NCBI GenBank assembly: GCA_041946825.1
Contig: JBHGBD010000028.1
Location: forward strand, 1 to 64,000
Reading direction: 5' to 3'
Source of the DNA: CAZTHM01 sp041946825
GTDB taxonomy: Bacteria > Acidobacteriota > Terriglobia > UBA7540
DNA length: 64,000 bases
This document shows, piece after piece, positions 26,691-36,200 of the stretch. Made by a program: the position numbers and the translations under genes. Numbering within the stretch: position 1 is the stretch's first letter; the number at the start of each line of letters is the position of its first letter. Under the pieces are notes generated by a model that saw nothing but the letters and a program-made list of their open reading frames with translations, was not told the DNA's origin and searched no databases.

Positions 26691-28595
26691 TTGCCCACAG
26701 AGAATCCGCACCTTTCGCTGGCGATGAACGAAGCCAGCTCACTCACCGAACTCGTCATCCAGATCCTTTCCGCGAAGCCGCTCGTTGAAGCACGAGCAGA
26801 CCTGGCGCGCGGTCTCGGCGCCTTGCGGCTGGACAGCCTCCGGGTTCATTGCCAGTCGCTTGAGCAGGATCCGGCGGAGAATTCGACCCGCTATCTCGCC
26901 GTAGATGTTCTCGATTTGGGGAAGGTTACTCCCGTGCTCTTCCAGTGGTCGCCCGCGGCCACGGAGATTACCCTGGGCCGGTTTCAGAACCAGTTGGTCA
27001 GCCACCGGATTCACACCGGTGCGGGCGAAGTTGAGTTGCGGGTTTTCCCCTTTGCGTCGAAGGATCATGACAATCTCCGCATTTTCGCCCAAGACGTGGC
27101 GCCGGTTTTTCTTCCCCGGCCGCAGCGTGCGGCGCCGGCGATTGCGGCGGGCAACCGTCATCCGGAAATCAGCTTGCCCGCCGTGTTTGACGCTTATCGC
27201 GCCATTCTCGAAAAGCTCAACGTCAACATGGCTTCGACCGTGCAACTCTCCGCGACGCGCGAGATGACCACCGACGCCGCGGTCGCCGAACGCGATGGCG
27301 AAAACCCCACGGCCATTGGCCACACGCGTGTTTCGATTCAGCACCTTTATCATGCGGGCCTTTGGGCGGCCATCCGCGGCGGGTGGCGCGAGGGCTACAC
27401 CGCCGAAGCCGACCACTTCATCGTTTCCGGCAACACGCCGGAGGAAGTCCGGCGCTCGGTCGAAATGGTGAAGGAGGCCATCCGCCACGCCGTCGGATAC
27501 ACCAAGTTCACCACCGACACTTCGCGCATGTTCGAGCTGCGCGCCGACCCGCGCCACCCGAAGGCCTGGAGTGACGCGCTTGCCGCGGAGAAATTCGAAA
27601 ACCTTTTCACGGAAAAAGAGCGCAAGTGGATTCTTTCGGAATTCTCACAACCGTTTCGCATCGAGGGAGTCTCCTACGATCTCAAGCGCGAAGAGATCCT
27701 GAGACTGGCGGTGAAGTTCGGAGAGAGTCTGAAGCTCAACGAAGAGCTTTTCGACGAGATCAAGTCGGTCAAAGCGAACACCGGGCCCAGCGCCGACTTC
27801 GATTTCGAGCCCTCGCTCGACGAGGCGGAGACGCTGACGACCGCGAAGGAATTGCTCTTCTACATGCACTGGCTGAAGGCGCGCGGGCGGCCGGCGCAGC
27901 TTGTTCCGCCCAACCTCGGATTCAAGAAGCGCCAGGCCTATCCGTCGGCCATGACCACGACGGCGGAAGGCGGCATCGGCCTGGAAGATTACTGCCACCA
28001 CAAAATGTGGCCGGAACTCGTGCCACGCGCCGCGCGGGAGTTCGGCGGGCGGCCTATCGACGAACTCAAGGCGCGTGTCGCGGAGCTCGCGGCTGTCGCG
28101 CGGTATTTCGATGGCACCCTGAGCATTCATTCCGGCAGCGGCAAGCAGGCGGAGGTCCTCGATGCCATCGGCAAAGCCACCGCCGGCCGGGTGAACTACA
28201 AAATCTCGGGAGAATTGCAGTTGCAGCTTCTCGATGTGCTTTCCGAACAACCGGCGGGATCAACATGGCGAAAACTTTTCGAACGGATGGTCAATCGCGC
28301 GCGCAAGTTTGCCGCGGCGGGAGCTTTCGGCGCGGAAAGCGAACTCGCGGAACAGTATGTGAAGAAGGGCCTGGAATTCTCGCTAGGCGATTCTTCGCGC
28401 GGGCGCGTGGACGGAAACCTGTTCCTTGTTTTTTGGGTGGGCAATATCGTGGGCAGCCGCGACGTGGATGCGCCCGACGGCGACACGCGCTTCTTCAAGG
28501 AAAAGCTCGATGAGTTGCCGGAAGACTTGCTCGCCGAAGTCCGCCGCCGCAATGCGCGCTACGTTGTCTGGCTGGCGGAACACCTGCGATCGTAG
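26691..28595 (+). CDS. uxaE: Tagaturonate epimerase (UxaE family)
   Basis: This 634-residue protein resembles the UxaE family, metal-dependent TIM-barrel enzymes that interconvert D-tagaturonate and D-fructuronate and link galacturonate to glucuronate catabolism. Recognisable stretches are GYTKFTTDTSRMFEL, AEADHFIVSG, and SIHSGSGKQ near residue 480. The N-terminal 150 residues are extra compared with shorter homologues. The TTG at 26691 has GCAGGAG 7 nt upstream; ATG at 26724 is an alternative. Its promoter matches that of the SDR gene at 32393, supporting one regulon. It converges on the phosphofructokinase gene, ending 14 bp from it. Confidence 0.8.
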   Translation: MPTENPHLSLAMNEASSLTELVIQILSAKPLVEARADLARGLGALRLDSLRVHCQSLEQDPAENSTRYLAVDVLDLGKVTPVLFQWSPAATEITLGRFQNQLVSHRIHTGAGEVELRVFPFASKDHDNLRIFAQDVAPVFLPRPQRAAPAIAAGNRHPEISLPAVFDAYRAILEKLNVNMASTVQLSATREMTTDAAVAERDGENPTAIGHTRVSIQHLYHAGLWAAIRGGWREGYTAEADHFIVSGNTPEEVRRSVEMVKEAIRHAVGYTKFTTDTSRMFELRADPRHPKAWSDALAAEKFENLFTEKERKWILSEFSQPFRIEGVSYDLKREEILRLAVKFGESLKLNEELFDEIKSVKANTGPSADFDFEPSLDEAETLTTAKELLFYMHWLKARGRPAQLVPPNLGFKKRQAYPSAMTTTAEGGIGLEDYCHHKMWPELVPRAAREFGGRPIDELKARVAELAAVARYFDGTLSIHSGSGKQAEVLDAIGKATAGRVNYKISGELQLQLLDVLSEQPAGSTWRKLFERMVNRARKFAAAGAFGAESELAEQYVKKGLEFSLGDSSRGRVDGNLFLVFWVGNIVGSRDVDAPDGDTRFFKEKLDELPEDLLAEVRRRNARYVVWLAEHLRS

Positions 28596-28609
28596 CGGCG
28601 CGCCATAGC

Positions 28610-29899
28610 TTATCCCTTGCGATACGCCTGCGGAACGTAGCCGGCTAATTTTTGCGGCGCAAAAATCCTTTGCAGTCGCGCGAAACGCTGCCGGCCGTCG
28701 ACGAGCGGGATGGCGGGCCAGTGGTCGCCGATGAGCGGGCGCGCGTAGCGCACAAAATCATCGGTCACGTCGATGCGGTTGGGCGCAATCCATTTCTGCG
28801 GGAAGCTGCGCTCGGAATTCGCCACCTGCTCGAGCGGCACCTTGTCGTAGCGGACGTTATAGATTTCTCCCGGCTCGCGCAGGATCGTGCTCATAAACCC
28901 CGAGCCCTCCTGAACCGCTATCTGCACGGCCTTCTGTCCCAGCTTGTAGGCTTCGTCCAAATCCACCGTGGATGCGTAGACCATGGTCGTGCGCTGGTCG
29001 GTGCCGGCCAGATTCCCGCGCGCCGCGCCTCGGGCCTTCAGGCCAACCTTATTCAGGTAGTTGACAACCACACGCTCGACCGTCATTCCCGAAGACGAAA
29101 ACATGGTGTGGCCAAAACTGTCCTTGACTTCGCCCACGCTTCCCACGTCGAACCCTTCGCTGACGACGACCACGCAGCGGCCGCGGCGTTTCAGCTCGTC
29201 GTTGACCAGATCGGCCATGGCCGGCAGCGTCAGCCCGGATTCGGCGAGATAAATCTGCAGCGGCATTTCGCGCTGCGGATCGGCGAGCCGCGCTGCGGCG
29301 GGAATGAATCCGATCTTGCGTCCCATCGTCTGAATCACCAGCACGGGATCGGCGGGTGAGGAGCCGGCGTTCTCCTCGTTCGCGCCCTGAATCGAAAGCG
29401 CCCAGTAGCGCGCCACGCTGCCGTAGCCGGGCGTGTGGTCGATGAGCTTGAATTCGCTGTCGCCCACGTCGTTGTCGATCGTCTTCGGACCGCCGACCGC
29501 CACGGCCTCCAGTCCGCGCTGCTGCGCGAGTTGCGCGATCTTGTGGGCGGTGTCCATCGAATCGTTTCCGCCGATGTAAAAGAAATAGCCGATATCGTGC
29601 GCGCGAAAGACTTCGAGGACGCGATCAAAATCTTCCGTCTGCCGGCTCTTGAGCTTGTAGCGGCAGGTGCCGATGCTGCCGGCCGCCGGCGTGACGCTGA
29701 GCAGCGCGATCTCTTCCGCGGGCTGCGCGGAGAGGTCCAACAATTCCTCCTTCAGCACGCCTTCGATGCCGTGGTAACCGGCATAAACGGTGCCGAACCA
29801 ATCAGGAAAAGAGCGGCAGGCGTCGAGAATTCCGCGCAGGGTGTTATTGATGACGGGCGTCGGCCCGCCCGACTGAGCGACGATGACGTTTTTGGACAT
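28610..29899 (-). CDS. PPi-type 6-phosphofructokinase
   Basis: This 429-residue phosphofructokinase-family enzyme has the N-terminal QSGGPTPVIN loop. Two residues that distinguish phosphoryl donors point to pyrophosphate: GGNDS, where ATP enzymes have GGDGS, and PKTIDNDV with Lys where ATP enzymes have Gly. It would then phosphorylate fructose 6-phosphate reversibly with PPi, or act on a related sugar phosphate such as sedoheptulose 7-phosphate, as known for some homologues. It follows the LarA-family gene on the minus strand after a strong hairpin (29949-29986), so it may be only partly cotranscribed with it. Confidence 0.88.
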   Translation of the reverse strand: MSKNVIVAQSGGPTPVINNTLRGILDACRSFPDWFGTVYAGYHGIEGVLKEELLDLSAQPAEEIALLSVTPAAGSIGTCRYKLKSRQTEDFDRVLEVFRAHDIGYFFYIGGNDSMDTAHKIAQLAQQRGLEAVAVGGPKTIDNDVGDSEFKLIDHTPGYGSVARYWALSIQGANEENAGSSPADPVLVIQTMGRKIGFIPAAARLADPQREMPLQIYLAESGLTLPAMADLVNDELKRRGRCVVVVSEGFDVGSVGEVKDSFGHTMFSSSGMTVERVVVNYLNKVGLKARGAARGNLAGTDQRTTMVYASTVDLDEAYKLGQKAVQIAVQEGSGFMSTILREPGEIYNVRYDKVPLEQVANSERSFPQKWIAPNRIDVTDDFVRYARPLIGDHWPAIPLVDGRQRFARLQRIFAPQKLAGYVPQAYRKG

Positions 29900-29948
29900 G
29901 AGATGGCTCCGAAAAAGGGAATGATGGCGAGGGGTGGATCCGCTAGGT

Positions 29949-29986
29949 TGTCACCCTGAGCCCGCCGCGGCGGGCTCAGGATGACA
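29949..29986. repeat. Palindromic ctgagcccgc element
   Basis: Arms tgtcaccctgagcccgcc and ggcgggctcaggatgaca face each other around gc, forming a strong near-perfect hairpin. It lies between the LarA-family and phosphofructokinase genes, and its outer words (tgtcaccctgag, ctcaggatgaca) match the longer element at 53143-53220. Confidence 0.85.
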
Positions 29987-31280
29987 CGGTCGAAGTTTGG
30001 CGACTCAAAACTTCCGAGGGGCTGCTTGATGCCCCCTTGACGCGATAGAGCATCTCGCCGGCGCGCGGAACGAGAAGGATGCCTTCACTCTCCCGATCCC
30101 GCCATTCATCCAGCTTGATATCAGCAGGGTCAATATAGCCCAGGTTGATTCGCCTGCACCGCGCCTCCGAAATTCCGGTAGCAAGGTTTACCTGGATGCG
30201 CGGTGTCTCGACTCCGGTCGCCACGTCGTACGTACCCAGTCCTTTCACGTGGGTCGAGTGGGCGAGGATGCTGCCGGGGTAGCTTTTGAATTTGTCCCAC
30301 TGTGCGAGGAAGTAATCACGGCAGTGGTAGCCGACCGCGTCGATCAGCTTGCCGTGGGTATAGCTGACCTCGTCGATATGGGGCGCGTAAATCACCACTT
30401 CGCCGCCATCCGCAACGGCCGGCTCCATCTTGTACATGCCTTTCGCCGCCGTCCAGAGATCGTCATAGAGCCTGGGCATCACGGAGAGGACCCGGCGGAA
30501 AGGCTTCTCCACGTAGACAATGTGCTTTTTTGCGGAGAGGGCGGAGGCAGCCTCCCAGGCGTCGTGAGGGGAGCCGAAATAGATCCCCGCCAGTCCGTCG
30601 TAGGTTACCACGAGCGCGAAGCAGGCCGCGGGGCGGTCAATCATCGCGGCGGCGCGGTCGATCACCTGGCGGACAGGTGTGTAGCCCGACCCGATGATCT
30701 TGTAGTTGGTCATGACGGCGCCGAGCCAGTGCGTGAAGTTGATAATCTCGGCTGCCGCGATGCCCGGAAAGAAATACTTGTTTCCACCCGAAAAGCCCAC
30801 GACCTCGTGCGGGAAGACGGGCCCGCAAATGATGATTTGGTCGTAGTCAAAAATCAGCTTGTTCAGCCGAACCGGAACTTCCTGGGACATCAGGCCGTCG
30901 GTGATTCGGGCGATCTCGCTTGCCGGGATGATCCCGAGCGTCGCGAGGCTGGCGGGATCGTCCCAACGATGATTATGGATCCGAATTTTTCCGACTTGCC
31001 CGTTGACGACCTTCTGGCCGACGTGCTTCGTCAATTGCTCGTCGCTCATGGGCTGATGCGTACCGAGGGCGATGAGGAAATCCACGGCTTTGGCGCGCGG
31101 CAGAAGAAATTCTTGAAACAGGCCAAACACCTGCGGGATGGGCATGGTTCGCGTGCCGTCGGGAATGATGATGAGCACACGTTTGCCGTCAAGGTGGAGG
31201 GAATCCAGCCCCTGGCTGACGACCTCGCGAACCTCGTCGCCGGTCAGGTAACGGTCTGCAAAGCCTCTTCCGATTGCCAT
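29976..31280 (-). CDS. LarA-family (lactate racemase-like) epimerase
   Basis: This 434-residue protein belongs to the nickel-pincer lactate racemase superfamily. Key residues of LarA are recognisable: His in ALGTHQPMSDEQL near residue 73, PHEVVGFSGGNK near 157-168 with catalytic-type His and Lys, and THWLGA near 180. Characterised homologues epimerise other 2-hydroxy acids, including aldonates such as gluconate. Flanking genes suggest an aldonate here, but that is inference. It needs the nickel-pincer nucleotide made by LarB, LarC and LarE, none of which is in the window. The ATG at 31280 follows TCAGGAG. The gene is 54 bp downstream of the UxuB-like dehydrogenase. Confidence 0.82.
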   Translation of the reverse strand: MAIGRGFADRYLTGDEVREVVSQGLDSLHLDGKRVLIIIPDGTRTMPIPQVFGLFQEFLLPRAKAVDFLIALGTHQPMSDEQLTKHVGQKVVNGQVGKIRIHNHRWDDPASLATLGIIPASEIARITDGLMSQEVPVRLNKLIFDYDQIIICGPVFPHEVVGFSGGNKYFFPGIAAAEIINFTHWLGAVMTNYKIIGSGYTPVRQVIDRAAAMIDRPAACFALVVTYDGLAGIYFGSPHDAWEAASALSAKKHIVYVEKPFRRVLSVMPRLYDDLWTAAKGMYKMEPAVADGGEVVIYAPHIDEVSYTHGKLIDAVGYHCRDYFLAQWDKFKSYPGSILAHSTHVKGLGTYDVATGVETPRIQVNLATGISEARCRRINLGYIDPADIKLDEWRDRESEGILLVPRAGEMLYRVKGASSSPSEVLSRQTSTVSS

Positions 31281-31299
31281 CTTATTTTTCTCCTGAAGC

Positions 31300-31336
31300 A
31301 GCGCCGATCCCGCTCAGAGCGGGACCGCCGCTACTC
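31300..31336. repeat. Hairpin repeat, copy 5
   Basis: The sequence gatcccgctcagagcgggaccgcc between two genes of the minus-strand hexuronate operon forms a cccgctc/gagcggg hairpin. Nearly the same core (ggtcccgctcggagcgggatc) recurs at 33238-33270. Confidence 0.6.
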
Positions 31337-32168
31337 AAACCCCGCTGTAGGCCGAAAAGCCCCCGTCAATCGGCACGATGATGCCGGTGACAAACGCTGA
31401 TGCCGGCGAGAGGAGCCAGAGGACGGTGCCCAGGAGATCCTCGCCTGTCCCGAAGCGGTTCATCGGCGTGTGGCTGATGATGGCCTGCCCGCGTGGTGTC
31501 AACTCACCTGTCTTTTCGTCGTAGAGCAGAAACTTGTTCTGCACCGTCACGAAAAAGCCCGGTGCGATGGCGTTGACGCGGATCTTCGGCGAATATTCCT
31601 GCGCCATGTGCACGGCCAGCCATTGCGTGAAGTTGCTGACTCCAGCCTTGGCTGCTGAATAGGCCGGAATGCGAGTGAGCGGCCGGAACGAATTCATGGA
31701 CGAAATATTGAGAATGATTCCCTTGCCCTTTTCCGCCATCAGCTTGCCGAAGACCTGACACGGAAGCATGGTTCCCAAAATGTTGAGGTCGAAAACCCAG
31801 CGCACCGCGTCGGCGGGCAAATCGAAGAATGAAAGTTTCGGGCTGGTCGTCGCCTGGGGCTTATTGCCTCCCGCAGCGTTCAGCAGGCAATCGACGGTCC
31901 CAAATTTGGCGACGACAGCCGCGGCCGCCTGGCGCAAGCTGTCAACCTCCAGGACGTTACACTGAACGGCCATCACCTGTGTGGCAAGAGGCCCCAGGCG
32001 GTCGATGATACCTTTCACGGGATCGAGGACCAGATCGAGAATCGCCACGTTGGCGCCGCACCCGGCGAGGGCGCAGGCAATGTCGCTGCCCAGCACCCCC
32101 GCGCCGCCCGTGACCACAACCGTTTGGCCCGTGAAATCATAAAAGCGCGTCAATTCTTTCAAGTCCAT
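31335..32168 (-). CDS. uxuB: SDR, probable fructuronate reductase
   Basis: This 277-residue short-chain dehydrogenase has TGGAGVLGSDIA at residues 20-31 for NAD(P), NAAGG, a catalytic Ser in ISSMNSF and Tyr-x-x-x-Lys in YSAAK near residue 168. The C-terminal motif around VQNKFLLYDEKTG, then TPRGQAIISHTPMNRFG, resembles the SDR-type D-mannonate oxidoreductases (Bacillus UxuB), which reduce D-fructuronate to D-mannonate. That would follow directly from the tagaturonate epimerase product. The gene leads a minus-strand operon with the LarA-family gene. The symbol is given by similarity to the SDR type, not the E. coli UxuB fold. Confidence 0.78.
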   Translation of the reverse strand: MDLKELTRFYDFTGQTVVVTGGAGVLGSDIACALAGCGANVAILDLVLDPVKGIIDRLGPLATQVMAVQCNVLEVDSLRQAAAAVVAKFGTVDCLLNAAGGNKPQATTSPKLSFFDLPADAVRWVFDLNILGTMLPCQVFGKLMAEKGKGIILNISSMNSFRPLTRIPAYSAAKAGVSNFTQWLAVHMAQEYSPKIRVNAIAPGFFVTVQNKFLLYDEKTGELTPRGQAIISHTPMNRFGTGEDLLGTVLWLLSPASAFVTGIIVPIDGGFSAYSGV

Positions 32169-32245
32169 TCAGGATGTTCCCCCATGAGCCCGGTATGCAT
32201 TGTTGGCGCCCTACCAGTCGAATTCGGCGAAGCATTGCTTCCCGT

Positions 32246-32280
32246 GACATCGTATCAGAGGGCGTGCGAAAAATGGAAGG
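32246..32280 (-). promoter_or_regulatory. Promoter/operator of the minus-strand hexuronate operon
   Basis: On the minus strand the core CTGATACGATG is preceded by TTTTTCG, matching the TGATACGATG and T-tract of the promoters at 26611 and 32328. The -10 would be TACGAT at 32254-32249, giving a leader of about 75 nt. The -35 is weak, so an activator or shared operator is possible. Confidence 0.5.
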
Positions 32281-32327
32281 CCCGAAGCGCGTCAGGCCGG
32301 ATCCCGGAGCGCGCTTTGCATCGGAGC

Positions 32328-32357
32328 TTGCCTCCGTTTTTTCGGGAGTGATACGAT
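32328..32357 (+). promoter_or_regulatory. Promoter of the gluconate-5-dehydrogenase-like SDR gene
   Basis: TTGCCT (32328-32333), an 18-bp spacer containing ttttttcggg, and TACGAT (32352-32357) with extended TG. Nearly identical to the promoter at 26611-26640, 5.7 kb away. Confidence 0.65.
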
Positions 32358-32392
32358 GGCGGCTCGGTCATCCACCCAAGGGGCAAAGCACT

Positions 32393-33178
32393 GTGTCTTT
32401 CTACAAAGGGCTCAGTTTGGAAGGGAAGCGCGCGCTGGTTTTTGGCGGCACCAGCGGGCTGGGAAAATCCATGGCTGTCGGCTTCGCTCAGGCAGGGGCC
32501 GACATCGTGCCGGTCAGCCGGCGCGCCGAAGAGGTCCGCAAGACGGCGGAGGAAATCCGCCGGCTCGGCCGTCAGGCGCTGGAAATCAACGCGGATGTTC
32601 TGCGCCGCGCGGACGTGCAGTGCGTCATCGACCGCACACTCACCGAGATGGGGCGAATCGATATCCTCGTGAACTCCGTGGGGGTGAATAAGCGCATTCC
32701 GTCGCTGGACATTGAGGATAAGGACTGGGATTTCATCATGGACACCAATCTGCGCGGGACGTGGCACACCTGCCAGATGGTGGGCCGGGTAATGAAAGAG
32801 CAGCGCTACGGGCGCATCATCAACATCGCGTCGATCGTCGGCCAGGTGAGCGCGCACGAAGCCGCGCCCTACTCGGCCGCCAAGGGCGGAGTGATCCAGC
32901 TTACGCGCAGCCTGGCGGCGGAGTGGGCGAAGTACAACGTCACCGTCAACGCCATCGCGCCGGGAGTTTTCGAGACGCCGCTCAACGTCAATATCGTGAA
33001 TGAGCCGGGCCGCAAAGCCTCCATCATGGCGCATACGCCCATGCGGCGGTTTGGGAACCTGGAAGAGATTAAAGGCGCGGCGATCTTTCTGGCTTCAGAC
33101 AGCGCCAGCTACGTTACCGGCGAAGTCCTCGCCGTGGATGGCGGCTTTCTGGCGCAGGGCATCGGCGACGGCGTCTGA
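32393..33178 (+). CDS. SDR, gluconate-5-dehydrogenase/KduD-like
   Basis: This 261-residue classical short-chain dehydrogenase has VFGGTSGLGKSMA (nucleotide-binding), NSVGVNKR, Ser in IASIVGQ and YSAAKGG with the catalytic Tyr near residue 161. It most resembles the gluconate 5-dehydrogenase and 2-keto-3-deoxygluconate (KduD) group. The GTG at 32393 is preferred: the SDR fold begins right after it and AAGGGG lies upstream, while the 73 extra upstream codons read through the promoter. It is transcribed divergently from the UxuB-like operon, and both probably answer to the same regulator. Confidence 0.8.
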   Translation: MSFYKGLSLEGKRALVFGGTSGLGKSMAVGFAQAGADIVPVSRRAEEVRKTAEEIRRLGRQALEINADVLRRADVQCVIDRTLTEMGRIDILVNSVGVNKRIPSLDIEDKDWDFIMDTNLRGTWHTCQMVGRVMKEQRYGRIINIASIVGQVSAHEAAPYSAAKGGVIQLTRSLAAEWAKYNVTVNAIAPGVFETPLNVNIVNEPGRKASIMAHTPMRRFGNLEEIKGAAIFLASDSASYVTGEVLAVDGGFLAQGIGDGV

Positions 33179-33237
33179 GGCAGGTACGCGTGTTTCAACT
33201 TCAGGAACATGCCGAGATCCTTCGTGGTCCCGACAAG

Positions 33238-33270
33238 CAACGCCGGTCCCGCTCGGAGCGGGATCAGGAT
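33238..33270. repeat. Hairpin repeat between convergent genes, copy 6
   Basis: The element ggtcccgctcggagcgggatc lies between the convergent SDR and outer-membrane TPR genes and could act as a bidirectional terminator. It shares its core with 31300-31336. Confidence 0.6.
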
Positions 33271-33290
33271 GCCAGGTCCCGATTGAGCTT

Positions 33291-36200
33291 TCAGAATTTC
33301 CAATCGGTTGTGACGCGGACGGCGTTGCCGCGCAGCGGGCCAAGTCCCTGGGCGGTGTTGTAGTGGATATAGCCAACGCCGAAAGAGAAGTTGTCGTTCA
33401 CCTTGAAGTTGAACGTGGGGCTGACAATCGAGGCGCGGGTCAGAGGCCCGCTCTTTTCGACCTTCTGCAATCCGATTCCTCCGTAGATGTCGTAGCTGAC
33501 CGGCCCGGCCAGGGGGCCGTAGATCCGCCCGGTTACCAGATGCTGCTGGTACTCGCCGGGCGCAAAGAACCCTGTAAACTGGTCGCGGTTGACCCCATTG
33601 AAACCGTACACGATACCCTTGTAGCCTCCATCGAGTGAAAACCGGCTCGAACTGACAATGACGCGGTTGAAATAAGCCGCGCCTACGTGTGCATCCCGTG
33701 TGTAGCGGGTTTGTCCGGCAAGCTCGCGCGAAACGTAATGCGCGAAGGTGTATTCAAGGCGCAGCGTGGTGCGTGGGGTGAAGGTGAAATTCACGGCCGG
33801 AATGAAGCGATCCACCATGAATCCCAGCCGGACCGACGTGGGAGTGTAGGTGACGGGCATACGGTCGACGTCCAGGTCGAAGGAAAGCTTATTGTTGAAG
33901 GCGTAGGTCCAGCCCGCCAGACCTACGATATCGAAGTCCGCCGAGTGGACCAGGAGGGGAACGGCGGGCATCGAGATTTCGGTTCCCGGGCCGAAACGGA
34001 TCATGCCGATCCCGCCGCGAACCGAGAACTGGTCGCTGAAGCGAGTGAGTTGCCGGTAGAGAAACATTTGAGGCGCGACGGCTCCGGTGATCCCGGTGGG
34101 AACCTGATTGCCGATCGGATCACGCGAGGGCCCGATGGGGCTGTTCGAGGGGAGCGCCGTATAGGAGAAATACGAAGTCGTGCGCGGCAGGAAGGAAAGT
34201 CCAATCGTGCCGCCATAGCTGAAGCTGCGCAAATCCTCGTTGGGGAGTCCGGAACGATCCCCGACGGAAGTCGGCGGGCCGATCTCGCGCGTGTAAGTGG
34301 CGACCGTGCTGAGCGTGATCCTCGACTCCTGGCGGATTCGCTGCCGCATGGCCGCCACGTCCGGGTTGTTGGGGAGGATGTGATCCGCGCGGTCGAGCAG
34401 TTGCAGGCTCTGTTTCTTGTGGCGGCGCGCGTGCTCGATATTGGCCAGAAGGAAGACGGCGTCGAAGTTGTTGGGCTGCGCCTGGACAAGCTGCGATGTG
34501 GCGGCGTAAGCCTGAGGCATGTTCCCCTGGTAGTAGGCGATCTGCGCCTTCCCGTAGAGGGCGGTCGGGTCGTTTGGATCCTGCTTTAACACCTCTTCGT
34601 AATTGCTGAGCGCCCCGGTCCGGTTTCCGGCGCGCATCTCCAGTTGCGCAAGCTCCGCGCGCGCTTCGCGATTCTGCGGCTGGGCCGCAAGGACGGCATT
34701 GAGCGACTGCCTTGCTCCGACGTCGTCTTTCAGGCGGATTTGAATGCGCGCGGCCTCCATTTGATAGTCCATGTTTGTGGGATTCTGTGCCAAGAGCTTC
34801 TGATAAGACGCCAGCGCCTGGTTGTCGTGTCCCGACCAAACGTACACGCGCGCCACGTTCTCAAGCGTGTCGGTGTCTTCGGGCGAATCCCGGAGAATTT
34901 CCTGATAGACCCTGATGGATTCGTCGTACTGCGTCTCGCGAGCCAAGAGCCTGGCCAATTCCTTCTTGGAGGCGCGGTCGCCCGGCTCTTGCTCGAGGAC
35001 CTGCCGGTAAGCGCGGACGGCAGCGGGGAAATCGTTCATCTGCGCCAGAATGTAAGCGCGGCCCTTGAGCGCCACGAGGTCGTCAGGCTGGACGGCCAGG
35101 CGCTTGTCGAAATAAGACAGGAACTCCTGCGGCGGAGCATTCGGCGCGGGGCGTAGCGACGCCCACTTGGCCTCTTCCTCGGCGGCGGCGATGTTTTTCA
35201 ACGCCACCTGGTTCTGAGAATCATTGGGCTGTTTTGCCGCAAGGGCCTGGAAGATCCTGCGCGAGGCGTCGAATTGCCCCTGCCAGAATAAGACGTAAGC
35301 TTTCCCTTGCAGCGCGTCATAGTTGTCCGGCGAAGTCTTCAGCACGTCGTCGTACCGCGCGCCCGCCTCATCGTATTTTCCGTTGGCAGCCAGGGCCACG
35401 GCCAGCCCGATTCCTGCGGTTGAGCTGCGCGGGTCCAACTGAAACGCCTTCTGGAACGGCTCGACGGCCTCGGAAGCTCGATTGGCGCGCAGCAGTGTCG
35501 AGCCCAGCTCCGTCAGAGCCTCCTGCGATTTGGGGTTCCGCTGAAGGAAATGGTTGTACTGGGTTGCGGCCTCGGAAAACTGCTGGCAGAGGACGAGCGA
35601 GCGGGCGACGCGCAGTTCCGTCGCATTATCGTTGGGATCAATTTCGAGCAGCCGGCGGCCAAAGGAAACGCTTTCCGAGCAGCGGGCCGACGTGGCGGTC
35701 GCCTCGGTCAAGGCGCGCAGGGCCATCACATCCTTGGGATCTCTCTGCAGACGCTGGCGATAGACCGCCTCGGCTCGGGCGGGTTCGCCCGCGGTGCGCG
35801 CCTCGGCCAACTCCTTCTCTTGTAGCGCGGCCTCCGCTTGTCCAAGCCCGCGGGCGATGTCGGCGTCGCGCGGGAAGCGCTGGCTGAGTTGCAGGAACAG
35901 GTCTCGCGCCTCCTGGTGCCGGCCCATCCAAAGCAGTACGAAGGCTTTGCCCGTCAAGGCCTCGCCATTGTTCGCATCCTGTTTGAGGACGCGATCGTAA
36001 AGGCGCAGGGCCTCCTCCCTTTGGTTTTGCCAGGCGGAGAGCCGAGCCAGCCCGAGGAGCGCCAGGGAATAGTCGGGATTGGACGTCAACACGATCCGAT
36101 ATTGCTCTTGAGCCTGGGTGTAATTCTTCTCGCGGACGTACAGATCGCCCATGCGAGCCCGCGCTTCCAGGTCTCCGGGATTGCGTTGCAGGTAGGCGTC

